Made by a program: the position numbers and the translations under genes. The notes below the pieces were generated by a model, which ran no database searches, was not told the DNA's origin, and was given only the letters and a program-made list of their open reading frames with translations. A DNA stretch of 64,000 nucleotides from Streptomyces sp. XY006 (GTDB taxonomy: Bacteria; Actinomycetota; Actinomycetes; Streptomycetales; Streptomycetaceae). The stretch covers positions 124,001 through 188,000 of the forward strand of contig NZ_NOKT01000007.1 in assembly GCF_002237655.1 (NCBI RefSeq). The letters are read 5' to 3'. Below are positions 7,333 to 14,955 of this stretch, one piece after another (position 1 is the first letter of the stretch; each line of letters starts with the position of its first letter).

Positions 7333-9081
7333 GGATACCGCCTGCGCTTCCCACGCCTCAGCGGGCACCAAACGCCATGTGCCGGCGTCCGTGCGCTCGA
7401 CCTCCGGCTTCAGGCCCTCGATGGCCTTCAGTACCTGCCGCTCCTCCAACGCGGTGGCCAGCTCCAGTTCGCGCCTCGTGGCGTTGCCGTACTTCGCCAG
7501 CGCGGCCCGCACCTTCTCCTGGTTCGAGGCCCCGGGCACCGGCAGGATCAGCCGCTTCCCCACCGGTGCCCGCACCGTCGTCGCCCCGATCCGCGCCACC
7601 TCCGCCTTGAACTCGTCGCCCGTCAGCCACATGCCCTTGTACGGGGCCGGCTGCTGGTGGACCGGGGACTGGAGGAGGAACTTGCCGGGCTGGTCCAGCT
7701 TGCCGGGCTCCCAGCCTGGGGTGTTGCCGAAGATGAACCGGCGGTGGTCCGCGTCGTTCATCCTGGTCGAGAGCCGGTTCGCGTAGTTGCCGCGCGCGTC
7801 CGTGGTCCCGCCGAACACCTTCCTGCTGGGCTGCTGGGTGGCGGACAAGAAGTGCATGCCGGCGAACCGCATGAGGGCCAGCAGGGACTCCTGCTTCTTC
7901 GAGGCGGGGGTCTTCTTCCAGGGCCCGTCGTCGCCCTGCCGCACCAGCTCGGCGAGTTCGTCCTCGATGACCCAGATCGCGGGACGCCCGTGCTTGGCGG
8001 GGTCCCATTCCTGGTCGCCGGCGGCCGCGAGGATCTCGCCTCGTTCGGCGAGTTCGGCTTTGAGCCAGTCGAGGAGGGCGTGGGCCTGCTCGGGGGTGGC
8101 GGCGAGGTCCTGCAGCAGCGGCAGCATCGGGGTGAGCTCCGGGGCGCCGGGCTTGAGGTCGATGCCGTACAGGACAGTGTCCGGGCGGTCCGCGAGTTGG
8201 ACCGCGATGGACCGGACCAGGGTGGACTTGCCGAACTTGCTGGACCCGGCGACGAGGGTGTGGTTGTAGGCCAGGTCCAGCCAGACCGGGTTCAGGAACC
8301 GGTCCACGCCCAACAGGACCGGGTCGGTGAACCGGGTGCCGCTGGTCCGCTCGTAGGGGATCACCGTGGAGAGGGGGTCGCCGTCGATGAACCGGGCGAT
8401 GAGCTGGTTCGTGAGCGCCCCGTCTTCCAGCATGAACTCCCCGGCCACGCCCATTCCGCTCGCGACCTTGGACCACGCGGTCTTGAGTCGATCCCGGTCC
8501 AGGTTCACCGGGAGGTCCAGGACCGCGGTCCAGCCGGTCTTGGTCCGTTCCACGGTGCAGCCCGGGAGTTCAGCGGCGAACAGTTCGTGGACCACGGTCC
8601 GCAGGCGGGTCTCTTCCACGGTCCGGCCGGTCAGGTTCGGTCCGGCCTGGACCGGTTCGGGCGTGGTCTTCTGCAGCAGGGCGTGGTGGGCCATCTGCTG
8701 CCGGATCAGGAGGGTCTGGAGCTTCGCGGACTCCATGTCGAGCTTCAGGTCGTCGTGCCGCGTGTGGTGCTTGTACACCAGCCGGGCCGCGACCGCGGTG
8801 GCGGAGGCGACGAGCCACGCGTATGCGGTCGGGCCTATCCCGCCGATGGTGGTGACGCCGGCCTGGGTGAACGCTCCGGTCATGGCGAGTGCGCCCCAGG
8901 ACAGGGTAGGTGACCACTTCTTCGCGAACGACGTCCAGGCGAGGTTGCCGGTGGCGACCGCGGTGGCGAACTCGACGACGGCCGCGGTGGCGCCGTACTG
9001 CCATTCGGCGATGAGGGCGGCGCCCGTGACGATGCTGGGCGTGGTGAGGCTGGTGGCGATGTCGGCGCGGGTGAGCTTCAC
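7324..9081 (-). CDS. FtsK/SpoIIIE (TraB)-type DNA translocase
   Basis: The 585-residue protein starts with GTG at 9081. It has hydrophobic N-terminal segments (about 15-45 and 62-103), an ATPase domain with Walker A AGSSKFGKS (ending near 286) and Walker B AIWVIEDE (368-375), and a C-terminal winged-helix-like domain (about 515-575) in the place of the FtsK gamma domain. Streptomyces conjugation uses one such protein, TraB, to pump double-stranded DNA between hyphae. The next upstream genes encode SpdB-like membrane proteins, strengthening a transfer role. A packaging-linked or segregation function is the alternative. Confidence 0.82.
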   Translation of the reverse strand: MKLTRADIATSLTTPSIVTGAALIAEWQYGATAAVVEFATAVATGNLAWTSFAKKWSPTLSWGALAMTGAFTQAGVTTIGGIGPTAYAWLVASATAVAARLVYKHHTRHDDLKLDMESAKLQTLLIRQQMAHHALLQKTTPEPVQAGPNLTGRTVEETRLRTVVHELFAAELPGCTVERTKTGWTAVLDLPVNLDRDRLKTAWSKVASGMGVAGEFMLEDGALTNQLIARFIDGDPLSTVIPYERTSGTRFTDPVLLGVDRFLNPVWLDLAYNHTLVAGSSKFGKSTLVRSIAVQLADRPDTVLYGIDLKPGAPELTPMLPLLQDLAATPEQAHALLDWLKAELAERGEILAAAGDQEWDPAKHGRPAIWVIEDELAELVRQGDDGPWKKTPASKKQESLLALMRFAGMHFLSATQQPSRKVFGGTTDARGNYANRLSTRMNDADHRRFIFGNTPGWEPGKLDQPGKFLLQSPVHQQPAPYKGMWLTGDEFKAEVARIGATTVRAPVGKRLILPVPGASNQEKVRAALAKYGNATRRELELATALEERQVLKAIEGLKPEVERTDAGTWRLVPAEAWEAQAVSVP

Positions 9082-9138
9082 GGGCGGGCTCCGGCGGAGA
9101 CGGGGCGGCCCCCGAGCGGGTCGGGGGCCGGGCGGCGG

Positions 9139-10089
9139 TCAGCGGTACTGGTGGAGCTTCGACTCGGCGTCCTTCAGCCGTCGGTAGGCCGTGGACTCCG
9201 GGACGCCGAGGATGGTCGCGGCGCCCTTCTTGGTGATGTGGTCGCCGTTGCGGAGGCGGCGGAACAGCTCGTCGACTTGGTCCTCGGGGCGGACCGGGCG
9301 GTCCACGGCGCGGCCGGTGGCCTGGATCAGGACGGGTTCAGGCGTGGTCTCGATCTGGTCCACGGGCTGGTCAGCGGCCTGAACCGGCTGCGGTTCGGGC
9401 CGGTCCACGGTGCGGTCGGCGGGGCGGTTCACCGGTTCGACGACAGGCGGGGCGGCCGGGCGGCGGGCCTCCAGCGCGAGCCGGACTCCGACGGTGCGCT
9501 CCTCGGCCAGGAGCCGGTCCCGCTCCCCCAGCGCGAGGGCCATCTCGGTGCCGGCCTGCTGCTGCAGGGCGCGGAGGTAGGCCTCGTACTTGGGGTCGAG
9601 CTTGATGCGGATGGTGTGCATGCCGATAGCCCAGACGCCCTTGGCGGCGACGGAGACGAGCGCGCCGACGATGCCGACGAGGAGCGCGTTGTCGCGGTGT
9701 CCGTGGAGGATGATCGCGGCGACGGACACGGCGAGCATGGCGATGCCAGCCCTGCGCGGGAGTTCGGCGCGGTTGCTGTCGTAGCGCAGGAGCCATTCGG
9801 CGACGAGGCAGGCGGCCCATCCGGCGTCGAAGACTCCGGCGACGAGGTAGGCGGCCCAGGCGGGCGCGAGCAGGGAGAGCATGCTGCCGATGGCGACGGT
9901 GCCCCAGACGATGGCGCCGATGGTCATGAGGATCGCGGCGGTGAACAGGGCCTTGCGGAGGAGGCTGTCGAGGTTGAACGGCAGCCGGGGCGGGGCGGGG
10001 GTGGTGTCGGGGATGTCGTAGTCGACGGGGATGCCGTTGACGGTGTCGGTGATGGTGCGGGTGGGGTGGCGGCGGAAGAGGCTGGGCAT
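9139..10089 (-). CDS. SpdB-like four-helix membrane protein with C-terminal HTH
   Basis: The 316-residue protein has four predicted transmembrane helices at about residues 45-160 (for example FTAAILMTIGAIVWGTVAIG and AYLVAGVFDAGWAACLVAEW). A long Pro/Val-rich linker with PV/RP repeats follows, then a C-terminal HTH (residues about 275-310, KKGAATILGVPESTAYRRL). Four membrane helices plus a DNA-binding tail match the architecture described for SpdB2 spread proteins of Streptomyces conjugative plasmids. It is co-transcribed with the translocase. The homology is argued from architecture and context, not from a search. Confidence 0.65.
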   Translation of the reverse strand: MPSLFRRHPTRTITDTVNGIPVDYDIPDTTPAPPRLPFNLDSLLRKALFTAAILMTIGAIVWGTVAIGSMLSLLAPAWAAYLVAGVFDAGWAACLVAEWLLRYDSNRAELPRRAGIAMLAVSVAAIILHGHRDNALLVGIVGALVSVAAKGVWAIGMHTIRIKLDPKYEAYLRALQQQAGTEMALALGERDRLLAEERTVGVRLALEARRPAAPPVVEPVNRPADRTVDRPEPQPVQAADQPVDQIETTPEPVLIQATGRAVDRPVRPEDQVDELFRRLRNGDHITKKGAATILGVPESTAYRRLKDAESKLHQYR

Positions 10090-10102
10090 CGGGGTCTCCG
10101 GG

Positions 10103-10348
10103 TTAGGCGTGCGCTCGGGCGCGGGGGCGGTGGGTGCGGATCTGGTGGGCGATGTAGATGGCGCCGGCGGTGAGGAGGGCGGGGCCGGGCTGCTGGGCGG
10201 CGGCTTGGGCGATGCCGTTGACGATGCCGAGGAGCAGGCTCGTGCCGAGTTGGGCGAGCTGCGCGGTGGTCTCGGGGTGCATGCCGGCGAGGATGATCAG
10301 GCTGGCGGTGAACAGGTTGCGGATGAGGTGGTCGGGGCGGCGTCGCAT
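10103..10348 (-). CDS. Small membrane protein (Spd-like)
   Basis: The 81-residue protein has two hydrophobic segments (LFTASLIILAGM and TSLLLGIVNGIAQAA...PALLTAGAIYIAHQI) and a basic tail RTHRPRARAHA. It follows a GGAGC ribosome site at ATG 10348 and is spaced 14 nt from the SpdB-like gene. It resembles in size and layout the small spread proteins that accompany TraB, but is not diagnostic alone. Confidence 0.6.
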   Translation of the reverse strand: MRRRPDHLIRNLFTASLIILAGMHPETTAQLAQLGTSLLLGIVNGIAQAAAQQPGPALLTAGAIYIAHQIRTHRPRARAHA

Positions 10349-10429
10349 GGCTGCTCCTGGGTGGCGGTGGGGCGGGGGCTGGCCGGATCTCCAGGGCGTC
10401 CGTGCGAGACGGGCGCCGAGGGCTACTGG

Positions 10430-10582
10430 TCAGTCGTCGGATGCGGTGGAGGTGTAGGTGTTGCCGTGCTCGTCGGTGACGGTCTCGCCCGGCTCCACCG
10501 TGAAGGTCGATTCGACCTCGACGCCCTGCTCCTGGGGCGTGACGGGCTCCCCGTCGCGGAATCCGAACACCAGGCCGCCCAT
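10430..10582 (-). CDS. Small hypothetical protein
   Basis: The 50-residue acidic protein starts at ATG 10582 in a TGATG overlap with the preceding gene. It begins MGGLVFGFRDGEPVTPQE and ends STASDD. The tight coupling supports translation. Function unknown. Confidence 0.5.
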   Translation of the reverse strand: MGGLVFGFRDGEPVTPQEQGVEVESTFTVEPGETVTDEHGNTYTSTASDD

Positions 10583-10752
10583 CAGCCGCGGCCGTTCAGC
10601 TCGTTGATGCGGTCGAGGTTGGCGTCCACGGCGTTGCCGTAGGCCTTGGCGGTCTCGGTGTTGCCGGCGGCCTGCATGCGCTTCTGCGCCTCCCGGCAGT
10701 CGGCGGCGCCCTGCTGGTAGTCCTTGATCTGCTGCTGCTTGTTCTTGGCCAC
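10582..10752 (-). CDS. Small helical hypothetical protein
   Basis: GTG 10752 follows AAAGGACC. The 56-residue, strongly charged product (KNKQQQIKDYQQGAADCREA...) is predicted to be all helical, possibly coiled-coil. It is preceded by a hairpin at 10776-10823, so it may be the first gene of its own transcript or an attenuated one. Confidence 0.55.
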   Translation of the reverse strand: MAKNKQQQIKDYQQGAADCREAQKRMQAAGNTETAKAYGNAVDANLDRINELNGRG

Positions 10753-10775
10753 GGTGGTCCTTTCGTTGGTGGGCA

Positions 10776-10823
10776 CCGCCCCTCCCGCCCGTGGGGGAAC
10801 GGAATGGAGTGCGGGAGGGGCGG
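10776..10823. terminator. 13-bp hairpin with long loop
   Basis: CCGCCCCTCCCGC (10776-10788) pairs exactly with 10811-10823 around a 22-nt loop. It lies between two minus-strand mini-genes, downstream of the one ending at 10879. Confidence 0.6.
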
Positions 10824-10878
10824 CGTCGGGTGCCGAGCGCGGGACGGGGTAGGCGACCACGCCCGGCGGTCTCGGGTG

Positions 10879-11022
10879 TCAGCGGTGCTGGCGGTCCTGT
10901 TGGTCCATGCGGTCGCGGATGTCGGCGGCTTGGGCGTAGTCCTCGGCGCACCGTTGCGGCGTGGCGGGTTCGGCGAGGATCTGGTTCGGCTGGGGGGTGA
11001 GGTCCGGCTTCTGCTCGCTCAT
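10879..11022 (-). CDS. Small hypothetical protein
   Basis: The 47-residue polar protein MSEQKPDLTPQPNQI... with tail RMDQQDRQHR starts in an ATGA overlap with the upstream zinc-motif gene. No function recognised. Confidence 0.5.
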   Translation of the reverse strand: MSEQKPDLTPQPNQILAEPATPQRCAEDYAQAADIRDRMDQQDRQHR

Positions 11023-11270
11023 TGCTGCGCCTCCGGCTTGGGCAGGGCGCGGCAGCGCTCGGCGTGGGTCTGGGCGTCCTGGCGGGCGTAGTGCTCGCTG
11101 CCCCAGCCGATCTGGAAGCCGCAGCCGGTGCACTCGGCGCTGTCGATGTGGTGGGGCTTGGTCTCGTCGGCCTTCAGGTCGACGGTGGCGCCGGCGGCGG
11201 TGAGGTAGCGGGCGATGACACCCTCGGGCCACGGCTGCGAGGCCGGGGCGGTGCTCGGCTGCTCGCTCAT
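11019..11270 (-). CDS. Zinc-motif mini-protein
   Basis: The 83-residue protein from ATG 11270 contains HHIDSAECTGCGFQIGWG followed by HAERCRAL, giving a plausible Cys3His zinc site near residues 48-75. It overlaps both neighbours by ATGA. Similar proteins with a C-x2-C-G-F core are common in Streptomyces phages and integrative elements. DNA or RNA binding is possible but unproven. Confidence 0.6.
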   Translation of the reverse strand: MSEQPSTAPASQPWPEGVIARYLTAAGATVDLKADETKPHHIDSAECTGCGFQIGWGSEHYARQDAQTHAERCRALPKPEAQQ

Positions 11271-11428
11271 CGGCCGGCTCCCTGCTGCGGGAGCGGGTTC
11301 TCGGCGAGGTGCGCTTGGAGGGCGCGGCCTTGGGCGGCTTGCGCGGGGTGGCGGAGGGACGCGCAGAGCTGGCAGGTGCGGGGGTCGTGCGTCTGGTGCT
11401 GCGGGTCGATACGATCGGCCACGGTCAT
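11267..11428 (-). CDS. Zinc-motif mini-protein (first gene of leftward run)
   Basis: The 53-residue protein starts at ATG 11428 after a strong AGGAGAA ribosome site. It reads MTVADRIDPQHQTHDP then CQLCASLRHP, and its stop overlaps the next ATG (ATGA). It is preceded by a hairpin terminator and the divergent operator at 11521-11548, so it probably heads the leftward transcript. Confidence 0.55.
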   Translation of the reverse strand: MTVADRIDPQHQTHDPRTCQLCASLRHPAQAAQGRALQAHLAENPLPQQGAGR

Positions 11429-11456
11429 TTCTCCTGTTCACGGCAGGCGGATGACT

Positions 11457-11491
11457 GGCCCCGACCGGTGTGTGAGAGCCCGGTCGGGGCC
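11457..11491. terminator. 12-bp hairpin
   Basis: GGCCCCGACCGG (11457-11468) is the exact complement of 11480-11491, loop 11 nt. It sits between the leftward mini-gene run and the dyad upstream of the rightward regulator, so it may act as a leader attenuator for the leftward genes. Confidence 0.6.
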
Positions 11492-11520
11492 GTACTTGTT
11501 GGTGCCGTTCGAGAGTAGCG

Positions 11521-11548
11521 GACTTCCTTGTAACTTTACAAGGAAGTC
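11521..11548. promoter_or_regulatory. 13+13 perfect dyad operator
   Basis: GACTTCCTTGTAA (11521-11533) and its exact complement (11536-11548) are separated by 2 nt, 14 nt upstream of the start of the HTH regulator at 11563. The AT-rich centre (TTGTAACTTTACAA) stands out in this GC-rich DNA and probably overlaps the promoter. It is a strong candidate for autoregulatory binding. Confidence 0.75.
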
Positions 11549-11562
11549 TGAGAGGATGAGGC

Positions 11563-11895
11563 ATGCCCAATCCCGCCGGGGATGAAAGAAGCGCGCAGGG
11601 AGGTCCCGACTTGATCACTTTTGGTCAGATGCCGGAGCGCCTCGAAGCCGCCGGGCTACCCAAGCTGACCCACCAGCGGTGTCGGCAGCTCGCCGAGGAA
11701 GACCCGGACTGGCCCATCCCTATGGACAGGGCGGTCAAGGTTGGCCGCATGCGGCTGTTCGACTGGAACGTGCTGGAGCCGTACTTCCGAAACCGGAAGT
11801 CGCGGCAGGGTCAGCGGCCGAGCAAGCCGAGGGAGACCCATCCGGATGTCACAAGCGAACGCGACGCAGAGAACCACGACGGAGGCTCGGAGTAG
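11563..11895 (+). CDS. Putative winged-helix/MerR-like DNA-binding protein
   Basis: The 110-residue protein has LITFGQMPERLEAAGLPKLT, HQRCRQLAEEDPDWPIP and VGRMRLFDWNVLEPYFRNR, the order (helix pair, turn, wing, target helix) of small MerR/AlpA-type DNA-binding proteins of integrative elements. The tail is polar. It sits directly behind a 26-bp dyad, so autoregulation is likely. The GIY-YIG gene overlaps its last 50 nt. Confidence 0.65.
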   Translation: MPNPAGDERSAQGGPDLITFGQMPERLEAAGLPKLTHQRCRQLAEEDPDWPIPMDRAVKVGRMRLFDWNVLEPYFRNRKSRQGQRPSKPRETHPDVTSERDAENHDGGSE

Positions 11896-12376
11896 GCGCG
11901 CCGCCGTGTACCGGCTGTGGGCTGCCGATGGAGCGCTGCTCTACATCGGGTCGGCCTACGACCCGAGCGAGCGGTGCAAGGAGCACCGGAAGAAGCCATG
12001 GTGGCCCGAGGTCGCTCGCCGCACTGAGGAGTGGGTCGGCCACCGGAACGCTGCGTACCGCGAAGAGATGAAGGCGATCGCCAAGGAGCGCCCGAGGTAC
12101 AACGCGATGGGCTCGCCGTCGTACCGCACCCCGGATACGGAGGCTGTGCGGCGACGGAAGGAGCTGGGGTCGCTCCGGCAGAGGCTGCTGGAGGAGTCGT
12201 GGGCGGCGGCCGACACTGCCCGAGAGGCTGCGCGTGCCGCTGGTGCAGAGGAGAGGGAGGCCGGGCGCGCGGGCCTGCTGGCCGAGATCGAGTTCCTGGA
12301 GGCTACGGGGCTGTTCGCTGGAGCGGTCAAGCGCCGCCGCGAACGGCTCGAAGGGTACGAGCACTCAGGAGAGTGA
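11846..12376 (+). CDS. GIY-YIG domain nuclease-like protein
   Basis: ATG 11846 follows GGGAGA by 9 nt and lies within the preceding gene, giving a 50-nt overlap in another frame. The 176-residue product has AAVYRLWAADGALLYIGSAY (the GIY...YIG core), a downstream HRKKPWWPEVARR segment, then EEMKAIAKERPRYN with the metal-binding Glu and terminal Asn of the fold. A coiled-coil C-terminus (LEESWAAADTAREAARAAG) follows. The family cuts DNA in homing, repair or restriction; the target here is unknown. Confidence 0.8.
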   Translation: MSQANATQRTTTEARSRRAAVYRLWAADGALLYIGSAYDPSERCKEHRKKPWWPEVARRTEEWVGHRNAAYREEMKAIAKERPRYNAMGSPSYRTPDTEAVRRRKELGSLRQRLLEESWAAADTAREAARAAGAEEREAGRAGLLAEIEFLEATGLFAGAVKRRRERLEGYEHSGE

Positions 12377-12392
12377 CCCCACCGCATAGCTG

Positions 12393-12424
12393 CGCCCCCG
12401 GCCGTCGTGACCCGGCCGGGGGCG
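12393..12424. terminator. 11-bp hairpin terminator
   Basis: CGCCCCCGGCC (12393-12403) pairs with 12414-12424 across a 10-nt loop, 16 nt after the GIY-YIG gene. Confidence 0.75.
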
Positions 12425-12512
12425 TTCGCGTTGAGTAGCACCGCCCGGTCGGCAGAGCAGGACGACCGTGCGGCAGGTTCAGCGTCGCATGCCCGTCAAG
12501 CCGCTCCCGGGG

Positions 12513-12890
12513 CTACAGCGGGAGACGCATCAGAGCGAAGCGCGCATCCGGCGTCTGCCCCTCGCCGACATACACGCCGAGCGCCTTGCAGTAGATCAAC
12601 GCCTTGCCGCGCGGCACCTCCTCAGAGGCGCACGCCTGATAGCCGAGCACCTTGCCCCCGATCAGCACGGAGGCGCCCTCGTCGGCGGGGTTCAGCCACA
12701 GCTCATCGTCAGCGCGCTGCGGCGGCCACTGCTTACGGGTCCACAGGATGACGTCGTAGATGGCGCGGCCGAGCGGGCCTTCCATCCCGTCGGTGGGCGT
12801 CTGTTGGGCGTCGGCGAGGCGTTTGATCTGCGTCGTCAGGGCGTCGATGGCGCGGACGACGGCCTTCGCGTCGTGGCTGGTCTGGCTCAC
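12513..12890 (-). CDS. Hypothetical phage protein
   Basis: The 125-residue protein has an N-terminal helix (HDAKAVVRAIDALTTQIKRL) and a beta-rich C-terminus with GGKVLGYQACASEEVPRGKA. Its ATG overlaps the upstream stop (ATGA). No domain recognised. Confidence 0.65.
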   Translation of the reverse strand: MSQTSHDAKAVVRAIDALTTQIKRLADAQQTPTDGMEGPLGRAIYDVILWTRKQWPPQRADDELWLNPADEGASVLIGGKVLGYQACASEEVPRGKALIYCKALGVYVGEGQTPDARFALMRLPL

Positions 12891-13318
12891 CGCTGCTCCC
12901 CGTTGATCGTGCGGGCCACGACGAGGGCGTGCTCCGAGGGTGCGCCGGGGCCGGTGGTGAGGAAGGCTGCGCGTCCGGCGGTGTCGTCGCGGAACACGTC
13001 GCCTGCGGCCTGGATGCCCGCCTCGTGGTAGCGCGCAGCCTGGTCCAGCCAGTCGGCGAGGGCGAGGCCGACGCTGGGGCCCATGGTGGCGATGTAGTCG
13101 CCGATCGGGGCGGACACGTAGGCGGGCGGGCCTCCGCGTCCGCCACCCCGGAGGAAGGGCGGCCCGTCGACGGTCCCGAGGGTGGTGTAGGTGGCGTCGG
13201 GCAGTTCGCGCATAAGACGGGTGGCGCGCCAGTGGGGGCTGCCGCTGGCGGCGGCGGCCGCGCTGGCGAGGGCGCGCAGCTTCTCGGCTGCGGTGCGAAG
13301 TTCGTCGGCGGGGGTCAT
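12887..13318 (-). CDS. Hypothetical phage protein
   Basis: The 143-residue protein begins MTPADELRTAAEKLRALAS at ATG 13318. It contains YVSAPIGDYIATMGPSVGLA and ALADWLDQAARYHEAG, a pattern seen in many Streptomyces phage proteins of unknown function. It is coupled to both neighbours by ATGA overlaps. Confidence 0.7.
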   Translation of the reverse strand: MTPADELRTAAEKLRALASAAAAASGSPHWRATRLMRELPDATYTTLGTVDGPPFLRGGGRGGPPAYVSAPIGDYIATMGPSVGLALADWLDQAARYHEAGIQAAGDVFRDDTAGRAAFLTTGPGAPSEHALVVARTINGEQR

Positions 13319-13587
13319 GCGTGGTGGTCCTTCCGGGTGCAGGTGGTGGGCTCGTGCTCGGCGCCGGCGGAGGTCCACCAGCGCTCGCAGCAGGCGGCGG
13401 CCAGGGCGACGGCGACCACGCCGTCCTCCAGGCCGGGCCGCTGGTGGGGTGGTCTGGCGGCGCGTTCGGCGCGGAGGGCTTCGCGGCGGTCCTCGTATCG
13501 GCCGCGGGCCCACCATGCGTGGCTCCAGGCGATGGCCACGGCGAGGACGATGCCGAGGGTGGTCCAGGCGGCGGCGGTGGTGCTCAA
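13315..13587 (-). CDS. Small membrane protein (TTG start)
   Basis: The start is TTG at 13587, overlapping the preceding TGA (TTGA), a rare start explained by coupling. The 90-residue product has an N-terminal membrane helix (AWTTLGIVLAVAIAWSHAWW), a basic segment and a Cys-containing C-terminus. Function unknown. Confidence 0.6.
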   Translation of the reverse strand: MSTTAAAWTTLGIVLAVAIAWSHAWWARGRYEDRREALRAERAARPPHQRPGLEDGVVAVALAAACCERWWTSAGAEHEPTTCTRKDHHA

Positions 13588-13685
13588 CGGTTCCTCCAGG
13601 GCATGTGCGCCCAGTGGGCGAGGGGCAGGCCGGCGGTGACGATGACGAGGGCGATGTACGCGAGGACGGGCAGGTAGGCGGTCAC
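13584..13685 (-). CDS. 33-residue membrane mini-protein
   Basis: GTG 13685 overlaps the upstream TGA (GTGA), and its own TGA overlaps the next TTG. The product VTAYLPVLAYIALVIVTAGL... is a single hydrophobic helix with a short basic tail. GC3 and coupling support it despite its size. Confidence 0.5.
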   Translation of the reverse strand: MTAYLPVLAYIALVIVTAGLPLAHWAHMPWRNR

Positions 13686-13869
13686 AGGTAGGTCCCGGTC
13701 AGGGGTATGTCGCGGATGGTGTAGCGCTGGAGGGCGGTGAGGCCCTGGCCCCAGAGGTCGGCGTCTCGGCGGTCCCGGCGGCGGCGCCTGGTGCGGGGGG
13801 TATAAGGGCGCAGCGGCAGGTGCCGGTGGCGGGGAGGAAGTGCCCGCGGGGGCAGCGGGGGCCGGTCAC
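13682..13869 (-). pseudogene. Zinc-motif protein with apparent frameshift
   Basis: From GTG 13869 (GTGA overlap with the upstream gene) one frame reads VTGPRCPRGHFLPATGTCRC, a convincing zinc-motif start, but it stops at 13699. A second frame, with strongly GC3-biased codons ending ADLWGQGLTALQRYTIRDIP and stopping at 13682, forms the GTGA overlap with the next gene. The two join if one base is added near the G6 run at 13795-13800. This could be a mutation, a sequencing error or a -1 shift. Confidence 0.5.
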
Positions 13870-14900
13870 GGCTGCGCCCCGTCCTGCCGCGGCCCGGCGG
13901 CGGGCTCACCGATCTCGGTCTGCTCCTCCGTGGTGAAGCCGGAGCAGTCGCACTGCTCGCCAGGCCTGGTGGACAGGAGGCAGATACCGCGTGTGGTGTC
14001 GTGCCAGTTGCGGGTGTGGTCGCAAGTTGTGCACACCGTGGCGAGGGAGACAGGGCACTGCTGCTCGGGCTGCGCCTCGGCGACGCAGGGGCAGTTCGGG
14101 TCGCGGCTGCCGCCCGTCTTGGCGAAACAGGTGATCAGGTGACCGGTGGTGAACTCGTAGTCGTCGCGCCGGTCGGCGCCGGGCTGGCGGGGGCGGCCGA
14201 TGCACACGCGGTGGCACGGGCAGTCGTCCGGGCAGTCCCGAATGGGTGCCTCGGCGGCCTGGGTGAGGGTGGTGAGGTGTCGGGTTGCGTCGTGTTCGGG
14301 CATGCGGCCGGTGCCGGTGGCGGCGGTGTACAGGGCCTCGCGGGCGTGGCGGACGTCGGCGGGCGCCTCGGTGCCGGGCTGCGCCTCGTCGTCGAAGCAC
14401 TTGCAGCCGGGGCCGCCCCACCGTCCGGGGCAGGCGTGGACGGTGTCGTCGGGCTGCGCCTCGTCGGCCATGCGGCGCAACTCGACGGCGAACAGTCGGC
14501 GGGCGGTCGCGATGCTGCGGCGCCTGCGGATCACGTCCGTAGCTGCGGTCTGCTCCTGCTGGTCGGCCAGCTCCCGGTAGACGTCGGCCCGGGACACGGG
14601 CGGCGGCAGCACGGCCAGCACCGCGTCGGCGACCTCGCCGTACTCGTCGGGCTCCAGCGTGTCGCTGTCCCAGGCGAACCCCTCGGCCTCGCAGACGGCG
14701 CGACGGATGCGGTCACGGAGTGCGGCCTGCTCGGGTTCCTCCCCGACGGCGGTCACTTCGTCGATGATCTCGGCCACGGCGACGCACACCCGCTCGTGCT
14801 GCTCGGTGAACGTCGGCGTGGCCGGCCCGGGGATGGCGACGGCGTCCCACAGGGCGTCGGCATGCTGCACGGACAAGCCGTGCGTGTGGTCGGTGGTCAT
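13866..14900 (-). CDS. Hypothetical phage protein, Cys-rich C-terminus
   Basis: The 344-residue protein has a helical N-terminal half (including LADQQEQTAATDVIRRRRSI) and repeated AEAQP/DEAQP segments. Clusters follow: CPGRWGGPGCKCFDDEAQP, DCPDDCPCHRVCIGRP, and a C-terminal part with ATVCTTCDHTRNWHDT. Several zinc sites are likely. The same layout is common in Streptomyces phages. No enzymatic motif is visible. Confidence 0.7.
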   Translation of the reverse strand: MTTDHTHGLSVQHADALWDAVAIPGPATPTFTEQHERVCVAVAEIIDEVTAVGEEPEQAALRDRIRRAVCEAEGFAWDSDTLEPDEYGEVADAVLAVLPPPVSRADVYRELADQQEQTAATDVIRRRRSIATARRLFAVELRRMADEAQPDDTVHACPGRWGGPGCKCFDDEAQPGTEAPADVRHAREALYTAATGTGRMPEHDATRHLTTLTQAAEAPIRDCPDDCPCHRVCIGRPRQPGADRRDDYEFTTGHLITCFAKTGGSRDPNCPCVAEAQPEQQCPVSLATVCTTCDHTRNWHDTTRGICLLSTRPGEQCDCSGFTTEEQTEIGEPAAGPRQDGAQP

Positions 14901-14918
14901 GTGTGGCTCCAGGGGTGG

Positions 14919-14942
14919 GGCCGCCCCGGGGCAGGGGCGGCC
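14919..14942. terminator. 9-bp hairpin
   Basis: GGCCGCCCC (14919-14927) pairs with GGGGCGGCC (14934-14942) around a 6-nt loop between the gene ending at 14956 and the start at 14900. Confidence 0.6.
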
Positions 14943-14955
14943 AACGGGTGGGCGG

